Source: CAVXNB01 sp963763085
GTDB lineage: Bacteria; Actinomycetota; Acidimicrobiia; Acidimicrobiales; Bog-793
Direction of reading: 5' to 3'
DNA: 64,000 bases
Assembly (NCBI GenBank): GCA_963763085.1
Contig: CAVXNB010000004.1
Location: 1,116,001-1,180,000 of the forward strand
Shown: in pieces, positions 7,524-17,004 of the stretch
Layout of the letters: each line of letters begins with the position of its first letter
How positions within the stretch are numbered: the stretch's first letter is position 1
Notes under the pieces: generated by a model
The model's input: only the letters and a program-made list of their open reading frames with translations
The model's database searches: none
Told to the model about the DNA's origin: nothing
Position numbers and translations under genes: made by a program

Positions 7524-7883
7524 ATGCCCGCCACGCCGCGGAAGGGCCGCCGACTCGGCGGTGACGCCGCGCATCAAAAGGCGATGCTCGGCAACCTCGT
7601 CGCGTCGCTGATCGCGGCAGACCCGCGGTGGATCATCACGACCGAGGCCAAGGCGAAGGCGATGCGGCCGGTGGCCGAGAAGCTGATCACCAAGGCACGC
7701 AAGGGCGGCGTTCACAACCATCGCCAGGTCGTGGCGTTCATCCGTGACAAGGACATGGCGCACAAGCTGTTCGCGGAGATCGGCCCGCGCTACGCCGATC
7801 GGCCCGGGGGCTACATCCGGATCCTCAAACTCGGGCCGCGCCAGGGCGACAAGGCGCCGATGGCGCGGGTCGAGCTCGTGTGA
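7524..7883 (+). CDS. rplQ: 50S ribosomal protein L17
   Basis: L17 lies near the peptide exit tunnel. The 119-residue product begins MPATPRKGRRLGGDAAHQKAMLGNLVASLI. It carries the family pieces ITTEAKAKAMRPVAEKLIT (about 37-55) and YIRILKLGPRQGDKAPMARVELV at the end. The ATG at 7524 is one base after the rpoA stop. A strong hairpin follows the stop by about 20 bases, so this is probably the last gene of the transcription unit. Confidence 0.97.
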   Translation: MPATPRKGRRLGGDAAHQKAMLGNLVASLIAADPRWIITTEAKAKAMRPVAEKLITKARKGGVHNHRQVVAFIRDKDMAHKLFAEIGPRYADRPGGYIRILKLGPRQGDKAPMARVELV

Positions 7884-7903
7884 GGCTCTTCGAGCCCGGG
7901 ATT

Positions 7904-7928
7904 GAAGCGGCCCCAATCGGGCCGCTTC
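7904..7928 (+). terminator. Perfect 10-bp hairpin after rplQ
   Basis: GAAGCGGCCC (7904-7913) and GGGCCGCTTC (7919-7928) are exact reverse complements separated by five bases (CAATC). The hairpin starts about 20 bases after the rplQ stop and ends eight bases before an ATG of truA. No T-run follows, as is common for actinobacterial terminators. It may end the alpha operon or attenuate truA. Confidence 0.6.
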
Positions 7929-7936
7929 GTCGCGTC

Positions 7937-8764
7937 ATGCTCCTCGTCGCCTACGACGGGAGCTCGTTTCACGGCTTCGCCGCCCAACCCGGACAGAGGA
8001 CCGTAGGTGGCACGCTGGCGGCGATCCTGGCCTCGATGGCGGGCCACGAGGTCTCAGTGACCTGTGCCGGCCGGACGGACACCGGTGTTCACGCGCAGCG
8101 ACAGGTCGTCCACGCCGACGTCGACGAGGCGATGGTCGCCCATTGGGCCGGCCGCGAGCCCAGGGCGGGCACGGTGCTGCAGAAGCTCCCACGCTCGCTC
8201 AGCCGCCAGCTCGGTCCAGCGGCCGCGGTGCTCGAGGCCCGCGTTGCCCCGGAGGGCTTCGATGCCCGCCACTCGGCGCTGACGCGGCGTTATCGCTACG
8301 ACCTCCTACGGACACCCTGGCCCGATCCGCTGCTGCGCCATTCGTCGTGGCACGTCCCAGGCGAGCTCGACCTGGCGGCGATGCGTATCGCGGCCGACGT
8401 CCTGCTGGGCGAGCACGATTTCGCCGCCTTCTGCCGGCGCCCTCCTGGTGAGCCTGCGCCGATCACGCGCTGCGTGCTTTCGAGCTCCTGGGCGCCCGAC
8501 CCGGGCGACGAGCGGAAATGGTGTTTCCGGATCGAGGCGAACGCTTTCTGTCACCAGATGGTCCGCTCGATCGTCGGAACGCTCGTCGCCGTGGGGCAGG
8601 GAAAGGTGCGTGCCGGCGAGCTCCTCGCGATCCTGCGGGCCGCCGACCGGTCGCGCAGCAGCCAGCCTGCGCCCCCGCAGGGGTTGTGCCTCGTGGGCGT
8701 GAGCTACCCGGAGGCGCTCGTTCCCGGAGGGACATGGGACCCCGGTGGGGGCGACTGGCCCTAG
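7937..8764 (+). CDS. truA: tRNA pseudouridine(38-40) synthase TruA
   Basis: TruA converts uridines 38-40 of tRNA anticodon stems to pseudouridine. The ATG at 7937 gives 275 residues beginning MLLVAYDGSSFHGFAAQPGQRTV. The catalytic Asp is in CAGRTDTGVHA (about residue 41). Further family motifs are FDARHSALTRRYRY and FCHQMVRSIVGTLVAVGQGK. A GTG at 7880 overlapping the rplQ stop would add 19 residues, but these would be coded by the hairpin at 7904-7928 and do not look like the family N-terminus, so ATG 7937 is preferred. Confidence 0.94.
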   Translation: MLLVAYDGSSFHGFAAQPGQRTVGGTLAAILASMAGHEVSVTCAGRTDTGVHAQRQVVHADVDEAMVAHWAGREPRAGTVLQKLPRSLSRQLGPAAAVLEARVAPEGFDARHSALTRRYRYDLLRTPWPDPLLRHSSWHVPGELDLAAMRIAADVLLGEHDFAAFCRRPPGEPAPITRCVLSSSWAPDPGDERKWCFRIEANAFCHQMVRSIVGTLVAVGQGKVRAGELLAILRAADRSRSSQPAPPQGLCLVGVSYPEALVPGGTWDPGGGDWP

Positions 8765-8910
8765 AATGGGCTTGCCGGCTTGCTGAGGGCCTGCCGGTCT
8801 TCTATCGTTGTCACCTGGCTCCTGCCCGCTGAGCTTGACCTTCGCGCCCTTCATGCGGTCGAGGGACCCTGCAGGCTGGCATCACTGGTCGGCCTCTACA
8901 AAGGACGGTT

Positions 8911-9360
8911 GTGCGCACGTATTCCCCCAAGCCGAGCGAAATCCAGCGCGTCTGGCTCGTCGTCGACGCCGAAGGCCTAGTCCTCGGCCGGCTCTCGACC
9001 GAGGTTGCACGTGTGCTCCGAGGCAAGCATCGGGTGATCTTCGCCCCGCACCTCGACACCGGTGACCACGTCATCATCGTCAACGCGGCCAAGGTCGTCA
9101 TGTCCGCCGGCAAGAGCGACCGTGAGTTCTCCTACCGCCACAGCGGCTATCCGGGAGGACTGCGCGCGACCAGCTACGCGCAGCAACTCTCGACGAGGCC
9201 CGAGGAGGTCGTCAGGCGTGCGATCAAGGGCATGCTCCCCAAGGGTGCGCTCGGACACAAGATGCTCGGCAAGCTGAAGGTCTACGCCGGGCCGGACCAC
9301 CCGCACGCTGCACAGATGCCAGTACCACTCGACCTGCCCGCCGCCCGGCGGGCTTCCTGA
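8911..9360 (+). CDS. rplM: 50S ribosomal protein L13
   Basis: L13 is an early-assembly large-subunit protein. The 149-residue product starts MRTYSPKPSEIQRVWLVVDAEGLVLGRLST and has GDHVIIVNAAKVVMSAGK and the RAIKGMLPKGALGHKMLGKLKVY signature. The start is GTG with an AAAGGA site before it. A 146-bp gap separates it from truA; this should hold the promoter or leader of rplM-rpsI, but I see no clear -35/-10 pair. rpsI follows after 22 bases. Confidence 0.97.
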   Translation: MRTYSPKPSEIQRVWLVVDAEGLVLGRLSTEVARVLRGKHRVIFAPHLDTGDHVIIVNAAKVVMSAGKSDREFSYRHSGYPGGLRATSYAQQLSTRPEEVVRRAIKGMLPKGALGHKMLGKLKVYAGPDHPHAAQMPVPLDLPAARRAS

Positions 9361-9382
9361 CCGCAAAGGGACCGTCTCCTCC

Positions 9383-9775
9383 ATGGGAAAGCCACTCGTC
9401 CAGTCGACCGGCCGCCGCAAGCGCGCAGTCGCCCGAGTTCGCCTGCGCAACGGCGAAGGTGCGATCACGATCAACAAGCGGTCGTTCGAGGACTACTTCC
9501 CCTCGGAGACCCATCGGACGCTCGCAACCGAGCCGCTGCGCATCGCCGGCGCCGCCGAGCAGTACGACGTGGACGCCACGATCGACGGAGGCGGGATCTC
9601 CGGTCAGGCCGGCGCCCTCCGCCTCGGGATCGCCCGGGGTCTCATCGAGCTGGACGGCGAGCTTCGCGCCAACCTCAAGAAGGCCGGCATGCTCACGCGG
9701 GACGCGCGCGAGAAGGAGAGCAAGAAGTACGGCTTGAAGAAGGCGCGCAAGGCTCCTCAGTACTCGAAGCGCTGA
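9383..9775 (+). CDS. rpsI: 30S ribosomal protein S9
   Basis: S9 contacts P-site tRNA with its C-terminal tail. The 130-residue product begins MGKPLVQSTGRRKRAVARVRLRNGEGAI. It has GISGQAGALRLGIARGLIE in the middle and the family ending ESKKYGLKKARKAPQYSKR, whose final Arg touches tRNA. It is co-directional with rplM, and glmM starts seven bases after the stop. Confidence 0.98.
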   Translation: MGKPLVQSTGRRKRAVARVRLRNGEGAITINKRSFEDYFPSETHRTLATEPLRIAGAAEQYDVDATIDGGGISGQAGALRLGIARGLIELDGELRANLKKAGMLTRDAREKESKKYGLKKARKAPQYSKR

Positions 9776-9782
9776 GGCCTCG

Positions 9783-11195
9783 ATGGCGCCCCGTTTTGGG
9801 ACGGACGGGATCCGCGGGGTTGCCGGCACCGAGCTGACCCCCGAGCTGGCGGTGGCCCTCGGGCGGGCGGCGGCCAGGCTCGTGCCGGGATCGCCGTTTC
9901 TGCTCGGGCGGGACACCCGTCGTTCGGGCACGATGCTCCAGGCCGCCCTCGCGGCGGGTATCGCCGCCGAGGGTGTCGACGTCGAGGACGCCGGCGTGAT
10001 CCCGACCCCGGGACTCGCCTGGCTCGCGTCCGATCGCGGCGTGCCCGCCGCGATGGTCTCGGCCTCACACAACCCGTTCGGCGACAACGGCATCAAGCTG
10101 CTCGGCGCAGGCGGCACAAAGCTCGCCACCGAGCTCGAGGTCGCCATCCAGGACGAGCTCGACCGGCTGTCCTCGCCGTCCGCCGTTCACGAGTCGCCGG
10201 GACTCCCCGGCGTCGACGAGCACGGTGCCCCCTTCGGCCGGGGCCCTGCAGGCGCCGGGATCGGCTTGCTCCGCCTGGACCCGAGCTCGCTCGAACGCTA
10301 CGCCGACCACCTCGTGGGCGCGGTCGTCGGTGGCGCGCACCCCGAGTTCGAGGTCGTGATCGACTGCGCGAACGGTGCCGCCAGCACGGTCGCGCCGGAG
10401 GTCCTCGAGCGCCTTGGCATCCGTCATCTCGTCCTCTCGAACGAGCCGGACGGCGTCAACATCAACGCCGGCTGCGGGTCGACCCATCTCCGGCCGTTGC
10501 AGGAGGCGGTCAAGGCTTCGGGAGCGGCGCTCGGAGTCGCGCTCGACGGCGATGCCGACAGGGTGCTGGCGGTGGACCACGAAGGCGAGATCGTGGACGG
10601 CGACCAGCTGCTGGCGATGTTCGCCTTCGACCTCCTCGACCGGGGTCTTCTGGCCGGCGGGTGCATCGTCGTGACCGTCATGAGCAATCTCGGTCTCCGC
10701 CACGCGCTCGCCGCCCGGGGCATCCGGGTCGTCGAGACCCCCGTCGGCGACCGGCACGTCAGCGACGCCATCGAGGCCAACGACCTCCAGCTCGGCGGCG
10801 AGCAATCCGGCCACCTCGTCTTCCGGCGCTACGGGATGACCGGCGACGGGATCCTGACCTCGCTCCTGCTGTTCGAGCTCGTCGCCCGAACCGGCCGCAG
10901 CCTCGCCCAGCTGGCCGGCGACGCCATGACGCGGTTGCCCCAGGTGCTGCGCAACGTGCACGTTCGCGACCCTGCGCGCCTGGCACTCGCGCACGGCATC
11001 TGGGAGGAGGTCTCGCTCGTCGAGTCGGAGCTGGGCGACAAGGGCCGCGTGCTGTTGCGCGCGTCCGGCACGGAGGCCGTCGTCCGGGTCATGGCAGAAG
11101 CGCAGAGTCACGATCTCGCCACCGAGGTGGTCGATCGGCTCGTCACGGTCGTCGTTCGGGAGCTCGACGCCACCAATGGCTCCGGCAGGCCCTAG
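9783..11195 (+). CDS. glmM: Phosphoglucosamine mutase
   Basis: GlmM converts glucosamine-6-phosphate to glucosamine-1-phosphate for UDP-GlcNAc synthesis. The 470-residue product begins MAPRFGTDGIRGVAGTELTPE. The phosphorylated serine lies in VSASHNPFGDNGIK (about residue 94). The magnesium loop is DGDADRVLAVD (about 255-265) and the phosphate-binding region near the C-terminus is RASGTEAVVRVM. GlmS, the preceding enzyme of the pathway, is coded immediately downstream. Confidence 0.97.
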   Translation: MAPRFGTDGIRGVAGTELTPELAVALGRAAARLVPGSPFLLGRDTRRSGTMLQAALAAGIAAEGVDVEDAGVIPTPGLAWLASDRGVPAAMVSASHNPFGDNGIKLLGAGGTKLATELEVAIQDELDRLSSPSAVHESPGLPGVDEHGAPFGRGPAGAGIGLLRLDPSSLERYADHLVGAVVGGAHPEFEVVIDCANGAASTVAPEVLERLGIRHLVLSNEPDGVNINAGCGSTHLRPLQEAVKASGAALGVALDGDADRVLAVDHEGEIVDGDQLLAMFAFDLLDRGLLAGGCIVVTVMSNLGLRHALAARGIRVVETPVGDRHVSDAIEANDLQLGGEQSGHLVFRRYGMTGDGILTSLLLFELVARTGRSLAQLAGDAMTRLPQVLRNVHVRDPARLALAHGIWEEVSLVESELGDKGRVLLRASGTEAVVRVMAEAQSHDLATEVVDRLVTVVVRELDATNGSGRP

Positions 11196-11206
11196 CCTTT
11201 AGTCCT

Positions 11207-13050
11207 ATGTGCGGAATCATCGGGGTCACCGGGACGGCCGACCCCTACCGGACGCTGCTCGACGGCCTCGCCCTACTGGAGTACCGCGGCTACGACTCAG
11301 CCGGCATCGCCCTCGTCGGCGACGACGTCCTCTGGCGAAAGCGCGACGCCGTCCGGGGGCACTCCCTCGATGCGCTCGAGGCGGCCGCCTCGGAGGCGCC
11401 GGCGGGACTGAGAGCCGGGATCGGCCATACCCGCTGGGCAACCCATGGCGCCCCGGTCGAGCACAATGCCCATCCCCACTTCGACTGCACCGGCACCGTC
11501 GCCATCGTCCACAACGGCATCATCGAGAACTACCGCGAGCTCGGCGAGAAGCTCGCAGTCGAAGGCCATACCCGCTCCTCCCAGACAGACAGCGAAGTCG
11601 TCGCCCACATGCTCGAACGGGAGCTCGCCACGGGCGTGAGCCTCGCCGAGGCACTCCGCGCGGTGCGTGGTCGAACTTCGCGGCGACTTCGCCCTGGCGG
11701 CGGTCAGCTCGCACGAGCCCGACGTGATCGCGGCGGCGAGGCGGACCTCCCCGCTCATTCTCGGCCAGGTCAAGGGCATGGGCCTCGTGGCGTCCGACAT
11801 CTCGGCACTGCTCGGCACCACCCGCACCCTCTTTCAGCTCTCGGACGACGAGATCGCCGAGGTCCGACCCGACGCGATCTCCGTCGTCGGGCTCGACGGC
11901 ACCAGGCGCGATCTTCAGCCCCTCGAGGTCGGCTGGGATCTCGTCGCGGCGCGCCGCGACGGCTACGACGACTTCATGTCGAAGGAGATCCACGAGCAGC
12001 CGAGAGCGCTCGCGGACTCGTTCATCGGGAGGCTGCACGCGGATGGCTCGACCGAGCTGGAGGAGGTCGGTCTCTCGGACGGCGAGCTCGCCGAGATCGA
12101 CCGGGTCGTCCTGATCGGCTGCGGTTCGGCCTACTACGCCTGCTTGAGCGGCCGGATCGCCCTCGAGCACTGGGCGCGCATGCCGGCCGAGGTCGAGATC
12201 GCGAGCGAGTTCCGATACCGCGACGCCGTGCTCGGAGATCGCACGCTCGTAGTCGCCGTCAGCCAGTCGGGAGAGACCGTCGACACGTTCCACGCCATGC
12301 GCGAGGCGAAGCGCCGCGGCGCCCGGACGCTCGCGCTGACAAACGTCGTCGACTCGCTGCTGGCCCGTGAGGCGGACGGTGTGCTCTATACGAGAGCGGG
12401 GCCTGAGATCGGGGTGGCGTCCACCAAGTGCCACTGCGGCCCAGATCGCCATGCTCCAGCTGTTCGCCCTCGACCTCGCCGAACGGCGGGGGACGGTGGA
12501 CCCGGAAGAGGGGAGGCAGCTCGGGCGTGCGCTGGGATCGCTGCCCGGGCTCGTCGCCACCGCCATCGGCCGCATGGACGACTACCGAGCGGTCGCGGCC
12601 CAGCTCGCAGAGGTGCAGGACGTCTACTTCCTCGGTCGTCACGTCGGTTTCGGCATTGCGCTCGAGGGCGCCCTCAAGCTCAAGGAGCTGGCCTACGTGC
12701 GGGCCGAGGCGTACCCGGCCGGAGAGATGAAGCACGGCCCGATCGCGCTCATCGACGACCGCGCCGTCGTCGTCGCCATCGCCACCCGCGGCCATCTGTG
12801 GGAGAAGGTCATGGCCAACATCGCCGAGGTGTCGGCGCGGGGCGCGACGGTCGTCGCGGTCTGCCACGAGGGAGACGAGGTGACGAAGGCGGTCGCCGAT
12901 CACGTGCTCGAGATCCCGGTGGTACCCGAGCTGCTGTCGCCCGTCGTGGCGATCGTGCCGCTTCAGGCGCTCGCGTACGGCGTCGCCCGCGCGAGGGGCA
13001 ACGACGTCGACCGCCCGCGCAACCTCGCCAAAGTCGTCACCGTCGAGTGA
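11207..13050 (+). CDS. glmS: Glutamine--fructose-6-phosphate aminotransferase, two apparent frameshifts
   Basis: GlmS makes glucosamine-6-phosphate from fructose-6-phosphate and glutamine. The ATG at 11207 gives MCGIIGVTG with the nucleophile Cys2 at the start of the glutaminase domain. The frame breaks near 11665 and continues from VELRGDFALAAVSS. It breaks again near 12430 after GVASTK, where the continuation is AQIAMLQLFALDLAE. The SIS domains keep GCGSAYYA, SQSGETVDT and the C-terminal DRPRNLAKVVTVE. Corrected length is about 614 residues, the normal size. Both breaks are probably sequence errors, since no other part is damaged. Confidence 0.93.
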
Positions 13051-13081
13051 GCGGAGCCGGCGGGCGAAGGCGAGGCGACGG

Positions 13082-13448
13082 GTGATCGGGCTGGGGATCG
13101 ACGCCGTCGACGTCGAGCGGTTCCGCCGTCTCCTGGAACGGCGACCTCAACTCCTGCGCCGTGTCTTCACCGATGCGGAGCGGACAACCATGTCCGCCCG
13201 GGCTGACCCGGTGCCGGGGCTGGCCGCCCGTTTCGCCGCCAAGGAAGCGACGATGAAGGCCCTCGGAACAGGCCTCGGCGGCGTGCGGTTCGCCGACGTG
13301 GAGGTCGTCCGCGGTGCGGCGGGCGCGCCGCTGCCTCGAGATCACCGGGCTTGCGGCCGCCCGCGCGGCGGCCCTCGGCGTCCGGTCGTGGCACCTGTCG
13401 CTCACCCACACCGACTCGGTCGCCGCCGCGGTCGTCGTCGCGGACTGA
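13082..13448 (+). CDS. acpS: Holo-[acyl-carrier-protein] synthase, with apparent frameshift
   Basis: AcpS transfers phosphopantetheine from CoA to acyl carrier protein. GTG 13082 gives MIGLGIDAVDVERFRRLLER with the metal-binding Asp at residue 7. RFAAKEATMKALGTGL (about 50-65) carries the second metal ligand Glu. The frame breaks near 13330. The continuation LEITGLAAARAAALG ... SLTHTDSVAAAVVVAD reaches TGA 13446-13448. As written, the first part reads on into nnr and would falsely fuse the two genes. Corrected length is about 122 residues, which is typical. Confidence 0.9.
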
Positions 13449-13459
13449 GACGCCGCCGC

Positions 13460-14848
13460 GTGCAGCCGATCCACATCCGCGAGGAGCTGAGAGCCGCAGA
13501 CGAGGCGGCGATCGCGGAAGTCGGCCTCGACACCCTCGTCGCCCGCGCCGGCGCGGCCGTGGCCGTCGCCGCTCTTCGGATCCTCGGCGGCGGCTACGGG
13601 AAACGCGTCGTCGTCGTGGCGGGCCGCGGCCACAACGGCGACGACGGACGCGTGGCAGCGGCGCTGCTGAATCGCCGAGGCGTCAGGACCGCGATGTTCG
13701 ATCCCGCCGCCCTGCCGCCGGAGCTTCCTCGCTGTGACCTCGTGATCGACGCCGCCTACGGGACGGGGTTCCGGGGCGAGTACGCCGCCCCCTTCGTTCC
13801 GGTCGGCACGCCCGTGCTGGCAGTGGACGTCCCGTCCGGGCTCGACGCGGACACCGGCCGGGCGGGCGAGGGGGCTGTGCGCGCCACGCACACCGTCACG
13901 ATGGCGGCACTCAAGCCCGGCCTGTTCATGGGCGACGGCCCGGAGCTCGCCGGAGAGATCGAGGTGGCGCCGATCGGGATCGCCGTGCCCCCCGGCAGGT
14001 TGTGGCTCGTGGAGGACGCGGACATCGCGAGCTGGCTGCCGGCCCGCGCCCGTGACACGAACAAGTGGAAGTCGGCGTGCGTGGTCGTGGCCGGGTCGGC
14101 GGGCATGATCGGCGCAGCCCGTTTCTCGTCGAACGGGGCGCTGCGGGCAGGCGCCGGCATGGTCCGCTGGTGCGTGCCGGGTGCGCCGCCCGCCTCGTTG
14201 CCGGTGTCCGAGGCGGTGGCGCGGGCGGTGCCGGCGGGCGACTTCGCCGACGCCGTGCTGCAGGAGCTGCACCGCTGCCGGTCGCTCGTGGTCGGGCCCG
14301 GCCTCGGATCGGCGCAGAAGGTCGTCGCCTCGGTGCGCCGCCTCGTCGCCGAGGCAGAGGTTCCGGTCGTCGTCGACGCCGACGGGCTGGGCGCGCTCGG
14401 CTCGCTCGAACGTGCGGCCAAGGTGCTGGCGGGGCGTTCGGTGCCGGCGGTGCTGACGCCCCACGACGGCGAGTACGAGCGGCTGGCCCGCACGACCGAG
14501 GGCGGGGACGGTCGCCCGGGCGCCGACCGGATCGGGGCGGCGCGGTCCCTTGCGTCCCGCCTCGGCGCAATCGTGCTCCTGAAGGGATCGACGACGGTGG
14601 TCGCCGCCCCCGACGGCCAGGGTTTCTTCGTCACGTCCGGATCGGCCCGGCTGGCGACGGCGGGCACCGGCGACGTCTTGTCGGGAGTCATCGGAGCGTT
14701 TCTCGCCCGCGGCATCGATCCCCTGAGAGCCGCCGGCCTGGGCGCACACGTGCACGGGCGCGCTGCCGGCCTCGGCTACGCCGAGGGACTCCTGGCCGGC
14801 GACCTGCCCGACCTCGTCGCGACGGTGCTGTCGAGGGCGCGTGGCTGA
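13460..14848 (+). CDS. nnr: Bifunctional NAD(P)H-hydrate epimerase / ADP-dependent NAD(P)H-hydrate dehydratase
   Basis: This protein repairs hydrated NADH and NADPH. The YjeF_N epimerase domain has GRGHNGDDGRVAAALL (about 55-70), DAAYGTGFRG and DVPSGLDADTG. The C-terminal dehydratase domain has VVAGSAGMIGAARFS, VGPGLGS and the signature ATAGTGDVLSGVIGAFLARG (about 400). GTG 13460 gives 462 residues beginning MQPIHIREELRAADEA. It lies 12 bases after the corrected end of acpS and overlaps the start of alr by eight bases, an arrangement common in actinobacteria. Confidence 0.93.
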   Translation: MQPIHIREELRAADEAAIAEVGLDTLVARAGAAVAVAALRILGGGYGKRVVVVAGRGHNGDDGRVAAALLNRRGVRTAMFDPAALPPELPRCDLVIDAAYGTGFRGEYAAPFVPVGTPVLAVDVPSGLDADTGRAGEGAVRATHTVTMAALKPGLFMGDGPELAGEIEVAPIGIAVPPGRLWLVEDADIASWLPARARDTNKWKSACVVVAGSAGMIGAARFSSNGALRAGAGMVRWCVPGAPPASLPVSEAVARAVPAGDFADAVLQELHRCRSLVVGPGLGSAQKVVASVRRLVAEAEVPVVVDADGLGALGSLERAAKVLAGRSVPAVLTPHDGEYERLARTTEGGDGRPGADRIGAARSLASRLGAIVLLKGSTTVVAAPDGQGFFVTSGSARLATAGTGDVLSGVIGAFLARGIDPLRAAGLGAHVHGRAAGLGYAEGLLAGDLPDLVATVLSRARG

Positions 14849-16006
14849 AGCTTGGCGGCGCCCGGCCTGGGCGGAGGTGGACCTCGACGCCGTCACGGCG
14901 AACGCCGGTCTGCTCGCTTCTCTCGTCGCGCCGGCCGGCCTGAGCGCGGTGGTGAAGGCCGACGCCTACGGCCACGGTGCGGCTCCCGTCGCCGTCGCCG
15001 CGCTCGCAGGTGGTGCCACCTCGCTGGCGGTGGCACTCGTCGAAGAGGGCGTGGCGCTGCGCGAGGCCGGCATCCTCGCGCCGATCCTGATCCTGTCCGA
15101 ACCCGGTGCCGAGGCCATGGAAGAGGCGGTCGGGCGGGGACTCGTGCCGACGGTGTACACCGACGAGGGCGTGAAGGCGATCCGCCGGGCGGCCAACGCC
15201 GCCTCGCGCCGGGTCGACGTCGAGGTCAAGGTGGACACAGGGATGCACCGGGTGGGCGCCGACCTCGGCGAAGCGCGCTCGATCGTGGAGCAGGTAGTCG
15301 AGGCGCCGGAGCTGCACTACGCCGGCCTCTGGACGCACCTGGCCGTCGCCGACGACCCGGCAGACCCGTTCACCGGGTTGCAGGTCGAGCGCTTCGAGGC
15401 CTTCCGGGCGACCTTGGCCGACGGCCGGGGTCCCGTCCCCGGGTCGCATCCACGCGGCCAACTCCGCCGGCGCGATCTCGCACCCGTCCGCCCGCTTCGA
15501 CGTGGTGCGCTGCGGGATAGCCCTCTACGGCTACGCGCCCTCCGCGGCCGTCGGCGCGCAGCTCGCCGCCGTGCCGGGCGGGCGATCGCTCAGGCCGGCA
15601 TTGCGCTGGAGGTCACAGGTCAGCCTCGTGCGCGAGCTCGCGGCCGGCGAGCGGACGAGCTACGGCCGGTCGTACGCACTGCCGACACGGGCAGACATCG
15701 CGACGGTCCCGGTCGGCTACGCCGACGGGGTGCCACGCGCCTTGTTCGAAGCAGGAGGCGAGCTCCTCGTCGCCGGCCGCCGGCGGCGCTTGGCGGGAAC
15801 GGTGACCATGGACCAGCTGCTCGTCGACTGTGGCCCGGACTCCGGGGTGCGACCCGGCGACGAGGTCGTGCTGATCGGATCCCAGGGAGCCGAGTCGGTC
15901 ACCGCCGAGGAGTGGGCCGACCGCCTCGGCACGATCTCCTACGAGATCCTCTGCGGCATCGGTCCGCCGCGTGACCCGCCGGCACACCGGCAGCGGAGCG
16001 CCCTGA
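14841..16006 (+). CDS. alr: Alanine racemase, two apparent frameshifts
   Basis: Alr makes D-alanine for peptidoglycan using PLP. GTG 14841 gives MAEAWRRPAWAEVDLDAV, and the PLP lysine is in VVKADAYGHGA (about residue 39). The frame breaks near 15440 and continues from RIHAANSAGAISHP. The second catalytic Tyr lies in TVPVGYADGVPR. As written, the later frame runs on in frame into the next gene. One base fewer near 15967 would give the family ending GIGPRVTRRH and a TGA at 16004-16006, overlapping the next ATG. I prefer this reading. Confidence 0.9.
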
Positions 16007-17001
16007 TGGCGCGGAACGTGACACGCGTCGCCGGCATCGCAGCCGTCGGGGTTCTCAGCGCCGCCGGGCTCGCCTACGGGATCTCGCGCGAGTACGTCCG
16101 GCGGCAGCGAGCCTCGGAGCCGGGCCAGGACCCGGAGCTCGTCGCGCCCGACGACGTCTTGCACTCCACGCTCGTCATGCGCGACGGGGGCGAGCTGCAC
16201 CTGATCGAGCGCGGGGACGGGCCGCCCGTCCTGCTGCTGCACGGAGCGAGCCTCGCGGCGGAGGTCTGGAGCTATCAGCTCCGGGATCTCGCCCAGGCTC
16301 ATCGCGTGATCGCGCTCGACCTGCGAGGCCACGGGCGCTCGGTCCCCGGTTCCGAAGGCGTCACCATCTCGTCGATGGCCGACGACACGGCCGAGGTGGT
16401 GGCAGCGCTCGAGCTCGAACGGGCCGTGGTCGCGGGGCATTCCCTGGGGGGGATGGTCTGCCTGCGCATGGCCAGGCGGCACCCGAACCTGCTCGGCGAC
16501 CGCGTCGGGGCGCTCGGGCTCATCGCCACGAGCGGTGGGCTGGCGCTGCCCGTGCCGAGCTGGGACCGGCTGGCGGGTGCGGTCGGCCGGGCGGCCGGCT
16601 CCGGCGCCGGCGTGCTGCGCGGCAGCCGGCCGACGCTCCCCGGCGGGGACATCGGGTATCTGGCCTCCCGTCTCGGCTTCGGGCGACAGCCGCGGCCGGC
16701 GGAGGTGGCCGCGACGCTCCGGATGCTGAGGGCGACCGAGCCGGGGGTGTTCACGGGATTGTTTTCGGAGGTGCTCGGTTTCGAGGAGAGAGCGGCATTC
16801 GAGCAGGTCGAAGTGCCCGTAGCGGTTGCCGTCGGAACGAGCGACCTCCTGACACCCCCGTACTTCGCCCGCCGGCTCGCCGCCAGCTTCCCCCACGCGA
16901 CGTTGAACGAGTACGTCGGCGCCGGGCACATGCTCATGTACGAGCGCCGCGAGGAGATGGACGACCTGCTCGACGGCCTGTCGGTCAGGGCCGCCGCCTG
17001 A
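16006..17001 (+). CDS. Alpha/beta hydrolase with N-terminal hydrophobic segment
   Basis: The 331-residue product begins MARNVTRVAGIAAVGVLSAAGLAYG, a hydrophobic segment that could anchor or export it. The hydrolase core has the oxyanion motif LLLHGASLAAEVW, DLRGHGRS, the nucleophile elbow AGHSLGGMV (about 148), a likely catalytic Asp in GTSDLLTPP and the His in VGAGHMLMYE (about 306). The ATG overlaps the corrected alr stop (TGATG). The substrate is unknown; esterase, haloperoxidase-like or lactonase activity are all possible. Confidence 0.88.
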   Translation: MARNVTRVAGIAAVGVLSAAGLAYGISREYVRRQRASEPGQDPELVAPDDVLHSTLVMRDGGELHLIERGDGPPVLLLHGASLAAEVWSYQLRDLAQAHRVIALDLRGHGRSVPGSEGVTISSMADDTAEVVAALELERAVVAGHSLGGMVCLRMARRHPNLLGDRVGALGLIATSGGLALPVPSWDRLAGAVGRAAGSGAGVLRGSRPTLPGGDIGYLASRLGFGRQPRPAEVAATLRMLRATEPGVFTGLFSEVLGFEERAAFEQVEVPVAVAVGTSDLLTPPYFARRLAASFPHATLNEYVGAGHMLMYERREEMDDLLDGLSVRAAA

Positions 17002-17004
17002 GGC

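Noticed and set aside
5564..7534. 656-residue reverse-strand open frame across rpsK, rpsD and rpoA
   Set aside because: It is antisense to three certain genes. Long antisense frames are normal in high-GC DNA, and the translation has no recognisable domain.
13082..14848. 588-residue fusion of holo-ACP synthase and NAD(P)H-hydrate repair enzyme
   Set aside because: The junction text (about 13330-13460) is arginine-rich nonsense, while another frame there gives the proper AcpS C-terminus and stop. Two genes with a frame break explain it better.
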